DNA of 64,000 bases from Lachnospiraceae bacterium (GTDB taxonomy: Bacteria; Bacillota; Clostridia; Lachnospirales; Lachnospiraceae), in the NCBI GenBank assembly GCA_017408735.1, contig JAFQUB010000056.1, positions 62,001 to 126,000 on the forward strand, read 5' to 3'. Below, one piece after another: positions 34,732-43,450 of the stretch; the first letter of the stretch is position 1, and every line of letters starts with the position of its first letter. The translations under genes and the position numbers were made by a program. The notes beneath the pieces were generated by a model. It ran no database searches, was not told where the DNA came from, and saw only the letters and a program-made list of their open reading frames with translations.

Positions 34732-35556
34732 TTAACTATTAGCTAACACATCCGCAATAACCTTAAACAGTTTTTCACTATCAATAGGCTTCAGCAGATA
34801 ACCTTGTGGCTTCATAACAAGAACTTCCTGTATTTTACTTTTTTGGGTGATACCGGTAAGAAATACGACTGGAATATCCTTGGTATCCGGATTATCACGA
34901 AGTTTTTTCAAAACAGACGGTCCATTATCAACCGGCATTTCATAATCTAACAATATTAAATCTGTATGTTTACGTTCTAAAAACTTCATAGCCAGTTCGC
35001 CTGAAATTGCAGTAGCCACATCATACGTTTCGTTCAACTGCTCGTTCACCAATCTGAGCATTCTCGGATCATCATCAACAACTAAAATATGCTTTCTTCT
35101 ATTTGCCTCTTCTTCTTCTGCCTGTTTTTTAAGCTCAGCCTGACGCTGTTCTTCTTCCTGTTGTTTCCGTTCTTCTTCCTCCGCTTTTTTCCGCTCGAGA
35201 AATTTTGTTATCTTTTCTGCTATGACGCTTGCCACCAAAGGTTTCATCAACATAATATCTGCTGCATTAATTGCAACCCGTTCAAATGTCTTACACGCTT
35301 CTTCCGGACCTATAACCGCCAGCGGTATTCCATTTTTCTGTAATTTTCCTTTAAGTAAATACACTTTGTTAAAATCTTTCACTGATGCTGCATTAATACA
35401 ATAAACAAAAATATCCGGTTGGAAAATTTCCAGATGTTTCACAATATCATCATTACGATTAGATGTTGTGAGAACCTCGAAATCATCCTGCATCTGCAAA
35501 AAGAAATCATCAATAGCTGATTTATTCTCACCTGTTAACAGTGCTTTATACTTCAT
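34732..35556 (-). CDS. Double-receiver response regulator without output domain
   Basis: A 274-aa protein from ATG 35556. Residues 1-120 resemble a receiver fold lacking the acidic pocket (KYKALLTGENKSAIDDF, DIFVYCINA). A charged Glu/Lys/Gln coiled coil spans about 122-160 (KAEEEERKQQEEEQRQAELK). Residues about 163-274 are a full receiver (HILVVDDDPRMLRL, DLILLDYEMPVDNG, PVVFLTGI, QGYLLKPI). It precedes the PocR kinase by 23 bp, mirroring the pair at 22959-28355. The phosphorylated output is probably protein-protein contact, since no DNA-binding or enzymatic domain is present. Confidence 0.87.
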   Translation of the reverse strand: MKYKALLTGENKSAIDDFFLQMQDDFEVLTTSNRNDDIVKHLEIFQPDIFVYCINAASVKDFNKVYLLKGKLQKNGIPLAVIGPEEACKTFERVAINAADIMLMKPLVASVIAEKITKFLERKKAEEEERKQQEEEQRQAELKKQAEEEEANRRKHILVVDDDPRMLRLVNEQLNETYDVATAISGELAMKFLERKHTDLILLDYEMPVDNGPSVLKKLRDNPDTKDIPVVFLTGITQKSKIQEVLVMKPQGYLLKPIDSEKLFKVIADVLANS

Positions 35557-36032
35557 TTGTTTTCCCCCTTTACTTTTATACATAAATAACTATATTTACA
35601 TTCTATTATACCTTGTAATTATGCATTTCTCCTCATATCAAAAAGAGATTTATGCACAAAACGCCATAATTATTTTAGCATTTTACCCAATCTTTTGTCA
35701 AGATTTCCAGTTTTCCTCAAATCCCGCTTCACAAAACACCAGAAGGTGGACCAAGTCTCCTTATGTTTTCTATGGAATGTGCTATCTTTTGTACAATTTG
35801 TTTTATTTTTAGAATCCATCCACATTTCTTTTGTATATCTTTTACAATCTTTTCATAGCTTGTTCATACTTTATTCATAATCCGTTGTTATACTAAATAC
35901 AACTTAGAAATGAGTTACAGGTAGTGTTTTCATTACACACATAGATAAATTTTTTCATAATAGCCCCGGCGTTGAAAAACGTTCGGGGCACTCCTCATTT
36001 TATGGGCAATTTCATATGTATTCATCAAATAA
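35557..36032. other. Non-coding interval with a promoter-like sequence and a GAAA-tetraloop hairpin
   Basis: No ORF with a ribosome site is visible in these 476 bases. Close to 35887-35892 TATACT could serve as a rightward -10, with only a weak -35. At 35963-35989 GCCCCGGCGTT and AACGTTCGGGGC fold into a stem of about eleven pairs with one bulged base and a GAAA loop. No U-tract follows on the plus strand. A small RNA of about 100 nt is possible but unproven. Confidence 0.35.
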
Positions 36033-36068
36033 TTTGGGCTGTGCATTATTTAATGCACAGCCCAAAAA
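36033..36068. terminator. Intrinsic terminator of the CotH-family gene
   Basis: TTGGGCTGTGCATTA pairs with TAATGCACAGCCCAA. It lies 15 bp past the stop of the secreted CotH protein and has flanking A/T runs. Confidence 0.85.
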
Positions 36069-36082
36069 ACTAATTATATTTT

Positions 36083-39000
36083 TTATTCCACTACATAAAC
36101 ATTTCCGCTCTTTACGCCCATCTTTTCTCCTGATAAGGTATAGTTAGAACCGTTTCTGCTATCCCAGGAGCCACTTCCATTGTTGAAACATACTACTGCG
36201 CTTGTAGCTTCGCCCAAATCAATAGTATACATCCATGTATATTCACTGTTATCACTATCTTTCATCTTCACACCTGGTACGGTTGTCCATGTGCCGTTTA
36301 CTTTATAATGGATATATGCTTTGCTCCAGCTGCTGTTTTTGTAATATACTGCCATAGTATTTCCTGTTTTTACTTTAAAATCTTCAATTTCTGCACTTGT
36401 CTTTTTTCCGGAAGCATCTGTCACTGTGACTGATACATTATAGTCACCTTCCTCAGATGGTATCCAGCAAAATGTATTTTCTTCTGTGGTTTCAGAAATA
36501 ATGGTTTCTTCACCCTTCGTAATCTCAAATGTATAAGAATATGGTTTTGTACCATTTGCCGCTGTTGAAGTAAATATCACTTCTTTGCCAACAATAGCTG
36601 TCGCCTTGTCAGAAGTTAATGTTGCGTTGTAAGTAAGATTTAACTTAGTTACAACACCGTTTTTCACCCCGTAATCTCCACTTTCAACTACATAGTTATT
36701 TTCACCATTACTGTCCCAAGAACCGCTTCCATTATTAAAGCATACGATTGCGTTTGTTTCATTTCCTAAATCAATGGTATACTTCCATTTATATCCGGAT
36801 ACACCATCTACGGATTCCATCTGCACTCCCGGTACGGTAGTCCATGTACCATTTACTTTATAGTGAATGTATGCTTTGTTCCAACTACTGTTATTATAGT
36901 AAACTGTCACTACGTTTTCCGGTGTTGGTGTTTCCGTTGGTGCTGCTGTTGCCGTTGGTGCTGCTGTTGCCGTCGGTACTGCTGTTGCCGTCGGTGCTGC
37001 TGTTGCTGTTGGTGCTGCCGTTGGTGTTACAGTTGCAATCGGCTGTTCCGGTGACACAATCACTAGAGGCTCTAATTCCTTCACAGCCCCATTACTTACA
37101 CCATACCATCCTGCTTTCACAGTATAGTTTGCACCATTTTTACTATCCCAAGAACCATTTCCATTGTTGAAACATACCGTTGCGGAATCTGCATTTCCCA
37201 AATTAATTACATATTTATATGTATAACCTGTATATTCTGTCGTTGCCTGCATTTTTTCGCCCGGTACAGTAGTCCATGTACCATTTACTTTATAATGCAC
37301 ATATGCATTAGTCCATCCGCTGTTATAATATAATGTCACAGTATTTCCAGTTGGTACTTCTGTTGGCTGTGCTGTTGGAGTAGGCGTTACATCACCTTCC
37401 ACATAAGCATACCATGAACCGGAACATTTATTTGATGTTCCATTTGGTTTATAACAATTCTTTTCTGTAGCTGGAATTGTAAGGTCATTTGTCTGAATCT
37501 TCCATGAAGTTGTTCCGTCTGTATTCTTGAAAATCACCTTCGTATATGGTCCTGTTACACTTACCTTATAAATCTGCTTTTCAGCATCAATTAAAGTTGC
37601 AGGAACTACTTTATTTCCGTAGTCGCCCCATACGTATGCATATACTTCAGACCATTTTGATGCTGAATTATCAAAATAGAACTGTGATTCCTTGGTTAAG
37701 CTTCTAAAATAGGAATCCAAAAATGCTACACGTTTCTTAATAAAGGAATCTACATAATCTACATTTGCTTCAAAAGAAGAACCTGTGTACGCACTTCCCC
37801 AATAAGTTGTTCCAAGAAAGTCAAATCTGCTAAAGTTCATGTTTGCAGAGCTTTCCACAATAGAACCGTACTGAGTGATTGGAAGCACATTATCTGTGTA
37901 AGCATCTGTTGCTCCAATGCTCACCTGAAGCAGTGGATAGAAATTTTCTTGCCATACCTTTGCCACTTCTTTCATGAAATCCTCATGTTTGCAAAGAGCT
38001 GCCAAAAAGCATTTCTGGGTACTATTGTTATAAATTGTTTTGTTCTGAACATATAAGTAATCGGTATCTAATAACTCTTTTTTGCTGTATCCACCAATCG
38101 CCCAGTCAAAATCCCATGTAGGTCCAAAGTGAATCACATCATTGGTATCTTTATAGCAGTAAAAACTTGTTGCGTTAGCATCATTTTCCATGGTTAACTC
38201 TTCAATAATGTACATCATAGCTGCCGATTCCATGTCTAAATATTCTGTATAATATACACCATCTGAATTGTATCCATCGGAAGAATACACAGCATCTTCC
38301 ATTTTTTGGAAGTAGTTGCGAATATATTCCACCTGAGCTTTGGAAGCGTATTCCGGAGTCTTTACCACTACCTGCTGTCTTCTGTTACTTACAAATCCAC
38401 TTGCTTCATTTGGATATCTTTCGTCCAGTTCAAATTCCAATAAATAACCGCCGGTAATGTCTTCCGGATTATTTGGAATGTTATAATATTTATAAGTTCC
38501 TGCACTGGCACTTCCGGTGGAACCACCCCGTGAGTAATCTTCCAAATCTTCACTGTTTACATCTTCTGTCTCACCTTCTAAGTCATAAATATCTATACGC
38601 TTAGAATCAATTTCCACCTTAGATGTAACCAGATAGTTTCCTATGTAACGTCCATTCTGATATACATCGGCATATTCTCTTTCCGGTGTATATGCAAGGC
38701 CTGCATCTTCTGCTAAATCAAATACAAACTTGTTACGAATTAAAGACTGGTCAAAATCATTGGCAAGTAAACACCATTTCTTTGATTTGTCCATGCCAAA
38801 TAACTTTACTTTAGATTCCAGTTTAATATTGTAAGGATATTTGTAAAATAATTCCTGTGCCGCCTGCCAGGAAGAATTTCCACGACCTTTGATCTGTTCT
38901 AATCCAACCTGTTCTGCCTTCCCCTTTTTATTTACATAAACAATTTCACCAGAGTCAGTATTGGATTTGCTGGCATTTACTGCATCCAGATTTCCACTTT

Positions 39001-39475
39001 CTGTAGTAATAAACATGGTATTAATATTCTCTGACTTCATCACAGTCAGCTTATAAGTAGCAGAACCTGCCTTTACCGTAAAATTACCGCCTCCTGCAAA
39101 GATGTTGGTAGTTTCACCGCTTTCTACCATAGTGCCATCCACGTACAACGTATCAGAAAAAGAATGCCAAATTGTTAATTCGTCTAAATTTGCACTGGAA
39201 GGAAGATATAAATAGTATCTTTTTTCTGATGAATCGTAATGCCATTTAATGGCATCTAAACTATTGTTATCACTGTAAGAGCTGCCATCTGCCCAAAGTA
39301 CATTCGCTGAGTTGCTGACAATTTCCGGAATTTCTACTACTGCAGGTGTTTCTGCTGTAGCAGCAGCATTAGCTACTATACTGTCCGGCACTGTGGTAAT
39401 CACACAAACCAGAATCATAACCAATGCGAAAATTTTTCTTTTTTCACGAAGCTTCTGTAAAATCCCTGTCTTCAT
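36083..39475 (-). CDS. Secreted CotH-kinase protein with three carbohydrate-binding modules
   Basis: A 1130-aa protein with a signal peptide (to about residue 40, VANAAATAETP). Residues about 175-480 are a CotH kinase domain (IKGRGNSSWQ, KYPYNIKLESKVKLFGM, LANDFDQSLIRNKFVFDLA, GNYLVTSKVEIDSKRIDI, FGPTWDFDWAIGG). Three copies of a roughly 95-residue module follow near residues 715, 865 and 1040, each with AYxHYKVNGTWTTVPG and VCFNNGxGSWDS, resembling starch-binding CBM25/26. Between the first two lies a Pro-Thr-Ala repeat linker, and an Ig-like domain precedes the third. CotH kinases phosphorylate proteins; bacterial secreted forms with glycan-binding modules are poorly studied. It has its own consensus promoter. 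Confidence 0.87.
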   Translation of the reverse strand: MKTGILQKLREKRKIFALVMILVCVITTVPDSIVANAAATAETPAVVEIPEIVSNSANVLWADGSSYSDNNSLDAIKWHYDSSEKRYYLYLPSSANLDELTIWHSFSDTLYVDGTMVESGETTNIFAGGGNFTVKAGSATYKLTVMKSENINTMFITTESGNLDAVNASKSNTDSGEIVYVNKKGKAEQVGLEQIKGRGNSSWQAAQELFYKYPYNIKLESKVKLFGMDKSKKWCLLANDFDQSLIRNKFVFDLAEDAGLAYTPEREYADVYQNGRYIGNYLVTSKVEIDSKRIDIYDLEGETEDVNSEDLEDYSRGGSTGSASAGTYKYYNIPNNPEDITGGYLLEFELDERYPNEASGFVSNRRQQVVVKTPEYASKAQVEYIRNYFQKMEDAVYSSDGYNSDGVYYTEYLDMESAAMMYIIEELTMENDANATSFYCYKDTNDVIHFGPTWDFDWAIGGYSKKELLDTDYLYVQNKTIYNNSTQKCFLAALCKHEDFMKEVAKVWQENFYPLLQVSIGATDAYTDNVLPITQYGSIVESSANMNFSRFDFLGTTYWGSAYTGSSFEANVDYVDSFIKKRVAFLDSYFRSLTKESQFYFDNSASKWSEVYAYVWGDYGNKVVPATLIDAEKQIYKVSVTGPYTKVIFKNTDGTTSWKIQTNDLTIPATEKNCYKPNGTSNKCSGSWYAYVEGDVTPTPTAQPTEVPTGNTVTLYYNSGWTNAYVHYKVNGTWTTVPGEKMQATTEYTGYTYKYVINLGNADSATVCFNNGNGSWDSKNGANYTVKAGWYGVSNGAVKELEPLVIVSPEQPIATVTPTAAPTATAAPTATAVPTATAAPTATAAPTETPTPENVVTVYYNNSSWNKAYIHYKVNGTWTTVPGVQMESVDGVSGYKWKYTIDLGNETNAIVCFNNGSGSWDSNGENNYVVESGDYGVKNGVVTKLNLTYNATLTSDKATAIVGKEVIFTSTAANGTKPYSYTFEITKGEETIISETTEENTFCWIPSEEGDYNVSVTVTDASGKKTSAEIEDFKVKTGNTMAVYYKNSSWSKAYIHYKVNGTWTTVPGVKMKDSDNSEYTWMYTIDLGEATSAVVCFNNGSGSWDSRNGSNYTLSGEKMGVKSGNVYVVE
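36934..37029. repeat. Tandem 18-bp repeat encoding a Pro-Thr-Ala linker
   Basis: About five imperfect copies of GTTGGTGCTGCTGTTGCC encode the APTATA linker of the secreted CotH protein on the minus strand. Copy number may vary between strains by slippage without breaking the frame. Confidence 0.85.
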
Positions 39476-39535
39476 GGTAACCTCCTATTTTTCAATTTCT
39501 TTTCGTAATTATTACAATTTTGTTAATTCTTTCAA

Positions 39536-39564
39536 AGTATAACCTTTTACATCATTTCTGTCAA
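39536..39564 (-). promoter_or_regulatory. Promoter of the CotH-family gene
   Basis: On the minus strand TTGACA (complement 39559-39564), a 17-bp spacer and TATACT (complement 39536-39541). The leader to the ATG is about 55 bases and ends with AGGAGG. Confidence 0.8.
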
Positions 39565-39651
39565 CCCAAAACACGTACTTTTTTCCTAGTTTTTACTTTT
39601 CTAATGTATTGTCCCTTATTTCCAGGCATATTTTTCTTTTTAAAATTGTAA

Positions 39652-39690
39652 AAAGCAGCTAATCTTTGTCTATCAAAGACTAACTGCTTT
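39652..39690 (-). terminator. Intrinsic terminator of the GDP-fucose operon
   Basis: AAAGCAG-TTAGTCTTTG on the minus strand pairs with CAAAGATTAGCTGCTTT through 15 of 17 positions, followed by TTTACAATTTT. It lies just beyond the manC stop. Confidence 0.75.
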
Positions 39691-39699
39691 CTATCATAA

Positions 39700-40770
39700 T
39701 TAAATATACTCTGTCCGATTACAAATTTTAAGATTTTCCAGCACCTTTTTAATCTCTCCAGTGCTGTTTTTATTACAAATTAATGTGGCATCTTCTGTAT
39801 CTACAATCACAAGATTTTCCAGACCTACTGCCGCAATCAGTTTATTATTGCCTTCTATGATACAGTTTTTCGTATCAATAGTAATAATATTTCCTGTTAC
39901 TGTATTGCCAAATTCGTTGGTCTGTTTGATACGCTCCACTGCATTCCAGCTTCCCACATCATCCCAACCGAAAGCACCCGGAATAATATAAATATCGTCA
40001 GCTTTTTCCATAATTCCATAATCCACGGATTCGGATGTAAAACCGGAAAATTCTTTTACAAGAACTTCCTGCTGTTCTTCCGTTCCAATAGCATCCTTGA
40101 TGTGATTTAAGCCTTCCATGGTAGCAGGCATAAATTTTTGCATATTCGTTAATATAGAAGAAACTTTCCACACAAACATACCACTGTTCCACAGATATTC
40201 ACCGGAATTTAAGTATTCTCTTGCCACTTCATAGTTTGGCTTTTCCACAAATTTTTCTACTGCATATCCGTTTCCACGCATAGCTTCTGTGTCAAATTTG
40301 ATATACCCATAACCTGTTTCCGGATAGGTTGGAGTAATACCAAGAGTCACCAAATTTCTGTCTTCTTCTGCAATTTCAATGGCATCCTTCAATGTTTTTA
40401 CAAACATTTTATTGTGCTTAATCAAATGATCGGAAGGAAGCACCATCATAACGGCATCTTCATACTTTTTCGCAATATGTACAGCCCCTAACCCGATACA
40501 AGGCGCCGTATTTTTCCCTACCGGCTCACAGAGAATGTTTTCTTCCGGAATATCCGGCAGTTGCTCCATTACTAACTGCTTATAATCCTGATTGGTGGCA
40601 ATATATACGTCCTCAATATCCACCAGACTCTGAATTCTCTCCACAGTCAGCTGAATCATACTTTTCCCATCATCTGTAAGACACAAAAACTGTTTTGGCA
40701 AATTCTTTCTGCTGCGAGGCCAGAAGCGTTCCCCACGTCCTCCCGCCATAATTAATGCTGTATTTTTCAT
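39700..40770 (-). CDS. manC: Mannose-1-phosphate guanylyltransferase
   Basis: A 356-aa nucleotidyltransferase with the signature MAGGRGERFWPRSRKNLPKQFL at the N-terminus, VMMVLPSDHLI near 110, EKPNYEVA and GAFGWDDVGSWNA near 265. It makes GDP-mannose from mannose-1-phosphate and GTP. The C-terminal phosphomannose isomerase domain of bifunctional ManC/AlgA is absent, so the length is that of the single-function enzyme. As the last gene of the gmd-fcl-manC run it supplies the substrate for Gmd. The gene_symbol follows this pathway context. Confidence 0.92.
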   Translation of the reverse strand: MKNTALIMAGGRGERFWPRSRKNLPKQFLCLTDDGKSMIQLTVERIQSLVDIEDVYIATNQDYKQLVMEQLPDIPEENILCEPVGKNTAPCIGLGAVHIAKKYEDAVMMVLPSDHLIKHNKMFVKTLKDAIEIAEEDRNLVTLGITPTYPETGYGYIKFDTEAMRGNGYAVEKFVEKPNYEVAREYLNSGEYLWNSGMFVWKVSSILTNMQKFMPATMEGLNHIKDAIGTEEQQEVLVKEFSGFTSESVDYGIMEKADDIYIIPGAFGWDDVGSWNAVERIKQTNEFGNTVTGNIITIDTKNCIIEGNNKLIAAVGLENLVIVDTEDATLICNKNSTGEIKKVLENLKICNRTEYI

Positions 40771-40778
40771 ATTAATTT

Positions 40779-41723
40779 CTACCTTTCTGCACGCATTTCA
40801 CTGTGAAGGAAGTCTTCATACGCAAGCTTAATTCCGTCTTTAAGCTCTGTATGATATTTCCATCCAAGTTTTTCCAATTTACTTACATCCAGCAATTTTC
40901 TTGGTGTACCGTCCGGCTTTGTGGTATCGAAAGTAAGATTTCCTTCGTATCCTACTACTTCTTTTACGGTTTCTGCCAGTTCTTTGATAGTCACTTCTTT
41001 ACCGGTACCAAGATTTACAGTTTCATCTCCGGAATAGTTGTTCATTAAGTAAACACATGCCTCTGCCAAATCATCTACATATAAAAATTCCCGCAATGGA
41101 GTTCCGGTTCCCCAGATAACTACTTCTGCTAAGTTATTCTCTTTTGCTTCATGGAAACGTCTGATTAATGCAGGTAACACATGAGAATGCTCCGGATGAT
41201 AATTGTCATTTGGTCCATAAAGGTTCGTTGGCATGACACTAATATAATCTGTTCCGTACTGCTTGTTCAAATATTCACAGTATTTTAACCCGGAAATCTT
41301 TGCCAATGCATAAGCTTCATTTGTCTGCTCTAAAGCAGAAGTCAAAAGACAGCTTTCCGGCATTGGCTGCGGTGCCATTCTTGGATAAATGCAGGAGCTT
41401 CCAAGGAACATTAATTTCTTCACCTGATTTTCATAGGCAGAACGTATTACATTCATTTCCAGAATCATGTTGTCATACATAAAATCTGCAGGATGTTTGC
41501 TGTTTGCCATAATTCCGCCAACCTTTGCAGCCGCCAGAAATACATATTCCGGCTTTTCTTCTGCAAAGAATGCTTCCACCTGTTCCTGTCTTCTCAAATC
41601 CAGTTCCTTGGATGTCTTCGTTACAATATTGGTATAGCCCTTTTTCTCTAATTCTCTTACAATGGCAGAGCCAACCATTCCTCTATGGCCTGCCACATAA
41701 ATCTTTGCATTCTTTTCCATCAT
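40779..41723 (-). CDS. fcl: GDP-L-fucose synthase
   Basis: A 314-aa SDR-family epimerase/reductase: [19 protein letters not shown] nucleotide-binding loop at residues 11-29, [19 protein letters not shown] near 105, and the catalytic [10 protein letters not shown] Tyr-Lys pair near 137. It converts GDP-4-keto-6-deoxymannose to GDP-L-fucose with NADPH. It lies 30 bp downstream of gmd and 8 bp upstream of manC. The length matches E. coli Fcl (about 320 aa). Confidence 0.94.
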   Translation of the reverse strand: MMEKNAKIYVAGHRGMVGSAIVRELEKKGYTNIVTKTSKELDLRRQEQVEAFFAEEKPEYVFLAAAKVGGIMANSKHPADFMYDNMILEMNVIRSAYENQVKKLMFLGSSCIYPRMAPQPMPESCLLTSALEQTNEAYALAKISGLKYCEYLNKQYGTDYISVMPTNLYGPNDNYHPEHSHVLPALIRRFHEAKENNLAEVVIWGTGTPLREFLYVDDLAEACVYLMNNYSGDETVNLGTGKEVTIKELAETVKEVVGYEGNLTFDTTKPDGTPRKLLDVSKLEKLGWKYHTELKDGIKLAYEDFLHSEMRAER

Positions 41724-41753
41724 TATTTATCCTCCTAAAAGAATTCCCGCGCC

Positions 41754-42824
41754 TTATGCATTTTTTTCACGAAATTCTTTTGCGCTAATTCCGGCCAACT
41801 CTCTCATATCGCTGTCTACCATCATAGCAACTAATTCTTTAAAGCTTACTTTACGCTGCCATCCTAATTCTGTTTCTGCTTTTGTAGCATCACCCCAGAG
41901 AAGCTCTACTTCTGCCGGACGGAAATATCTTGGATTGATGGCAACTAACACTTTTCCGGTCTTTTTATCAATTCCTTTTTCCTCTACGCCCTCACCCTGC
42001 CATTCAATTTCAACACCAACTTCTGCAAAGCTTAATTCTACAAATTCACGTACTGTATGAGTTTCATTTGTTGCAAGCACATAATCTCCCGGCTTGTCCT
42101 GCTGTAAAATTCTCCACATTCCTTCTACATAATCTCCTGCAAATCCCCAGTCACGTTTTGCATTCATATTACCAAGATATAAAGTATCCTGCTTGCCAGC
42201 CATGATTTCTGCTACAGCTCTTGTAATCTTACGTGTAACAAAGGTTTCTCCACGTCTTGGTGATTCATGGTTAAACAAAATACCATTACATGCAAACATA
42301 TCGTAAGACTCTCTGTAATTTACAGTAATCCAGTAAGAGTATAATTTTGCTGCACCATATGGACTCTTTGGATAAAACGGTGTTTTTTCGCTCTGAGGTG
42401 CAGTTCCCGGAATTCCTCCAAACAATTCAGAAGTAGATGCCTGATAAAATTTACATTTCAATCCGCTCTGATGAATGGCATCCAACAAACGAATGGTGCC
42501 AACTCCTGTAGTTTCTGCTGTATATTCCGGAACTTCAAAAGAAACAGCCACATGGGACTGAGCCGCTAAATTATATACTTCGTCCGGCTTAATCTTATTA
42601 ATTAAAGAAAGCAGATTACAAGAATCTGTCAAATCTCCATGATGAAGGAAAAATCTCTTATCTCTTAATTCTTTATCATTATATAAATGGTCAATTCTGT
42701 CAGTACAAATCGTACTATGACGTCTGATAATACCATGTACCTCATATCCCTTATCCAGCAAAAGCTCTGCCAAATAAGAACCATCCTGACCTGTAATCCC
42801 TGTAATCAAAGCTACCTTACTCAT
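41754..42824 (-). CDS. gmd: GDP-mannose 4,6-dehydratase
   Basis: A 356-aa SDR enzyme with [48 protein letters not shown], the STSELFGG catalytic Ser/Thr region near 130 and the [16 protein letters not shown]-type Tyr-Lys segment ([11 protein letters not shown]) near 155. It makes GDP-4-keto-6-deoxy-D-mannose. It is the first gene of the GDP-L-fucose operon, with its own promoter at 42879-42907. The fucosyltransferase that uses the product is not in this window. Confidence 0.95.
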   Translation of the reverse strand: MSKVALITGITGQDGSYLAELLLDKGYEVHGIIRRHSTICTDRIDHLYNDKELRDKRFFLHHGDLTDSCNLLSLINKIKPDEVYNLAAQSHVAVSFEVPEYTAETTGVGTIRLLDAIHQSGLKCKFYQASTSELFGGIPGTAPQSEKTPFYPKSPYGAAKLYSYWITVNYRESYDMFACNGILFNHESPRRGETFVTRKITRAVAEIMAGKQDTLYLGNMNAKRDWGFAGDYVEGMWRILQQDKPGDYVLATNETHTVREFVELSFAEVGVEIEWQGEGVEEKGIDKKTGKVLVAINPRYFRPAEVELLWGDATKAETELGWQRKVSFKELVAMMVDSDMRELAGISAKEFREKNA

Positions 42825-42878
42825 AATTAACCTCTTTTCTTATTTTTCTAAATAGCATTTTTTTGTATTTCATTTTCC

Positions 42879-42907
42879 AGTATAATATACTATAATTAGG
42901 AAGTAAA
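42879..42907 (-). promoter_or_regulatory. Promoter of the GDP-fucose operon
   Basis: On the minus strand TTTACT (complement 42902-42907), a 17-bp spacer and TATACT (complement 42879-42884). The AT-rich spacer borders the GC-rich element that starts about 30 bp further on. Confidence 0.65.
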
Positions 42908-42937
42908 TGTCGTTTGTTGACTTTTTATAGTAAAATA

Positions 42938-43440
42938 TTGCGGTGCGGGTTGGGACGTAGGTGGGTAAGGGGAGTGGAGGGCGTAGGGGTTGGTGACTGA
43001 GAGTGATGGTGGGTGGGGACGGTTAGTTTTAGCTTACTAAGTTTGTTCAATTGCTCCCTCAACTTACTCAAAAAAACTCCCGTCCGCGACCTTCCCACAG
43101 GATGAAATCTGATTTCATCCTGCGTATTCGTGCCTATCTTGCGTTTGCCGATGAGGTTGCTGATGGTTGGACAAAGGGAGCGGGCAGGGCGGGACTGTGG
43201 AGGGGGATTAGATGCTGTTGGGCATCCCTCTAACCCTAGCAATTCCCGGACAGGACGTCCGGGAAAGGTGCAAGTCGAGCCATGGATGGCGAGTTTGCAC
43301 CGGTTGCGTCCCGTTCACCCCACCCCTCAAGTGGGATGCCCTACAGCATCTTATCCCCCGGAACCGTTCCGCCCTGCCCGCTCCCTTTGTCCAACCTACC
43401 ACCACACCCACCGCAACATCAAACCCACCGACACACCCAA
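42938..43440. repeat. GC-rich nested-palindrome element (structured RNA or MITE-like), function unknown
   Basis: About 500 bases are far richer in G/C than all surrounding sequence, with a G-rich left end and C-rich right end. Two pairs of long inverted repeats nest around 43280. The outer arms, 43165-43192 and 43369-43396, pair over 28 of 28 bases. The inner arms, 43202-43228 and 43333-43359, pair over 25 of 27, and a symmetric 9/9 internal loop separates them. Inside are a 9-bp hairpin (43243-43265) and a second (43267-43301, GGTGCAA/TTGCACC). To the left is an 11-bp hairpin (43098-43122). Frames that stay open through it have no coding character and end in the AraC gene or in nothing. It lies directly upstream of an AraC ribosome site. 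Confidence 0.75.
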
Positions 43441-43450
43441 GGAGGAAATC

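Noticed and set aside
36934-37029. Tandem 18-bp units as a CRISPR-like array
   Set aside because: Units are directly adjacent without unique spacers and encode a Pro-Thr-Ala linker in frame.
42925-43450. Open frames through the GC-rich element on both strands, including an in-frame N-terminal extension of the AraC gene to 43130
   Set aside because: They have no ribosome sites, are rich in Pro/Arg/Trp/Cys from the base composition, and run through inverted repeats. The AraC domain with a strong AAGGAGG site begins at 43451.
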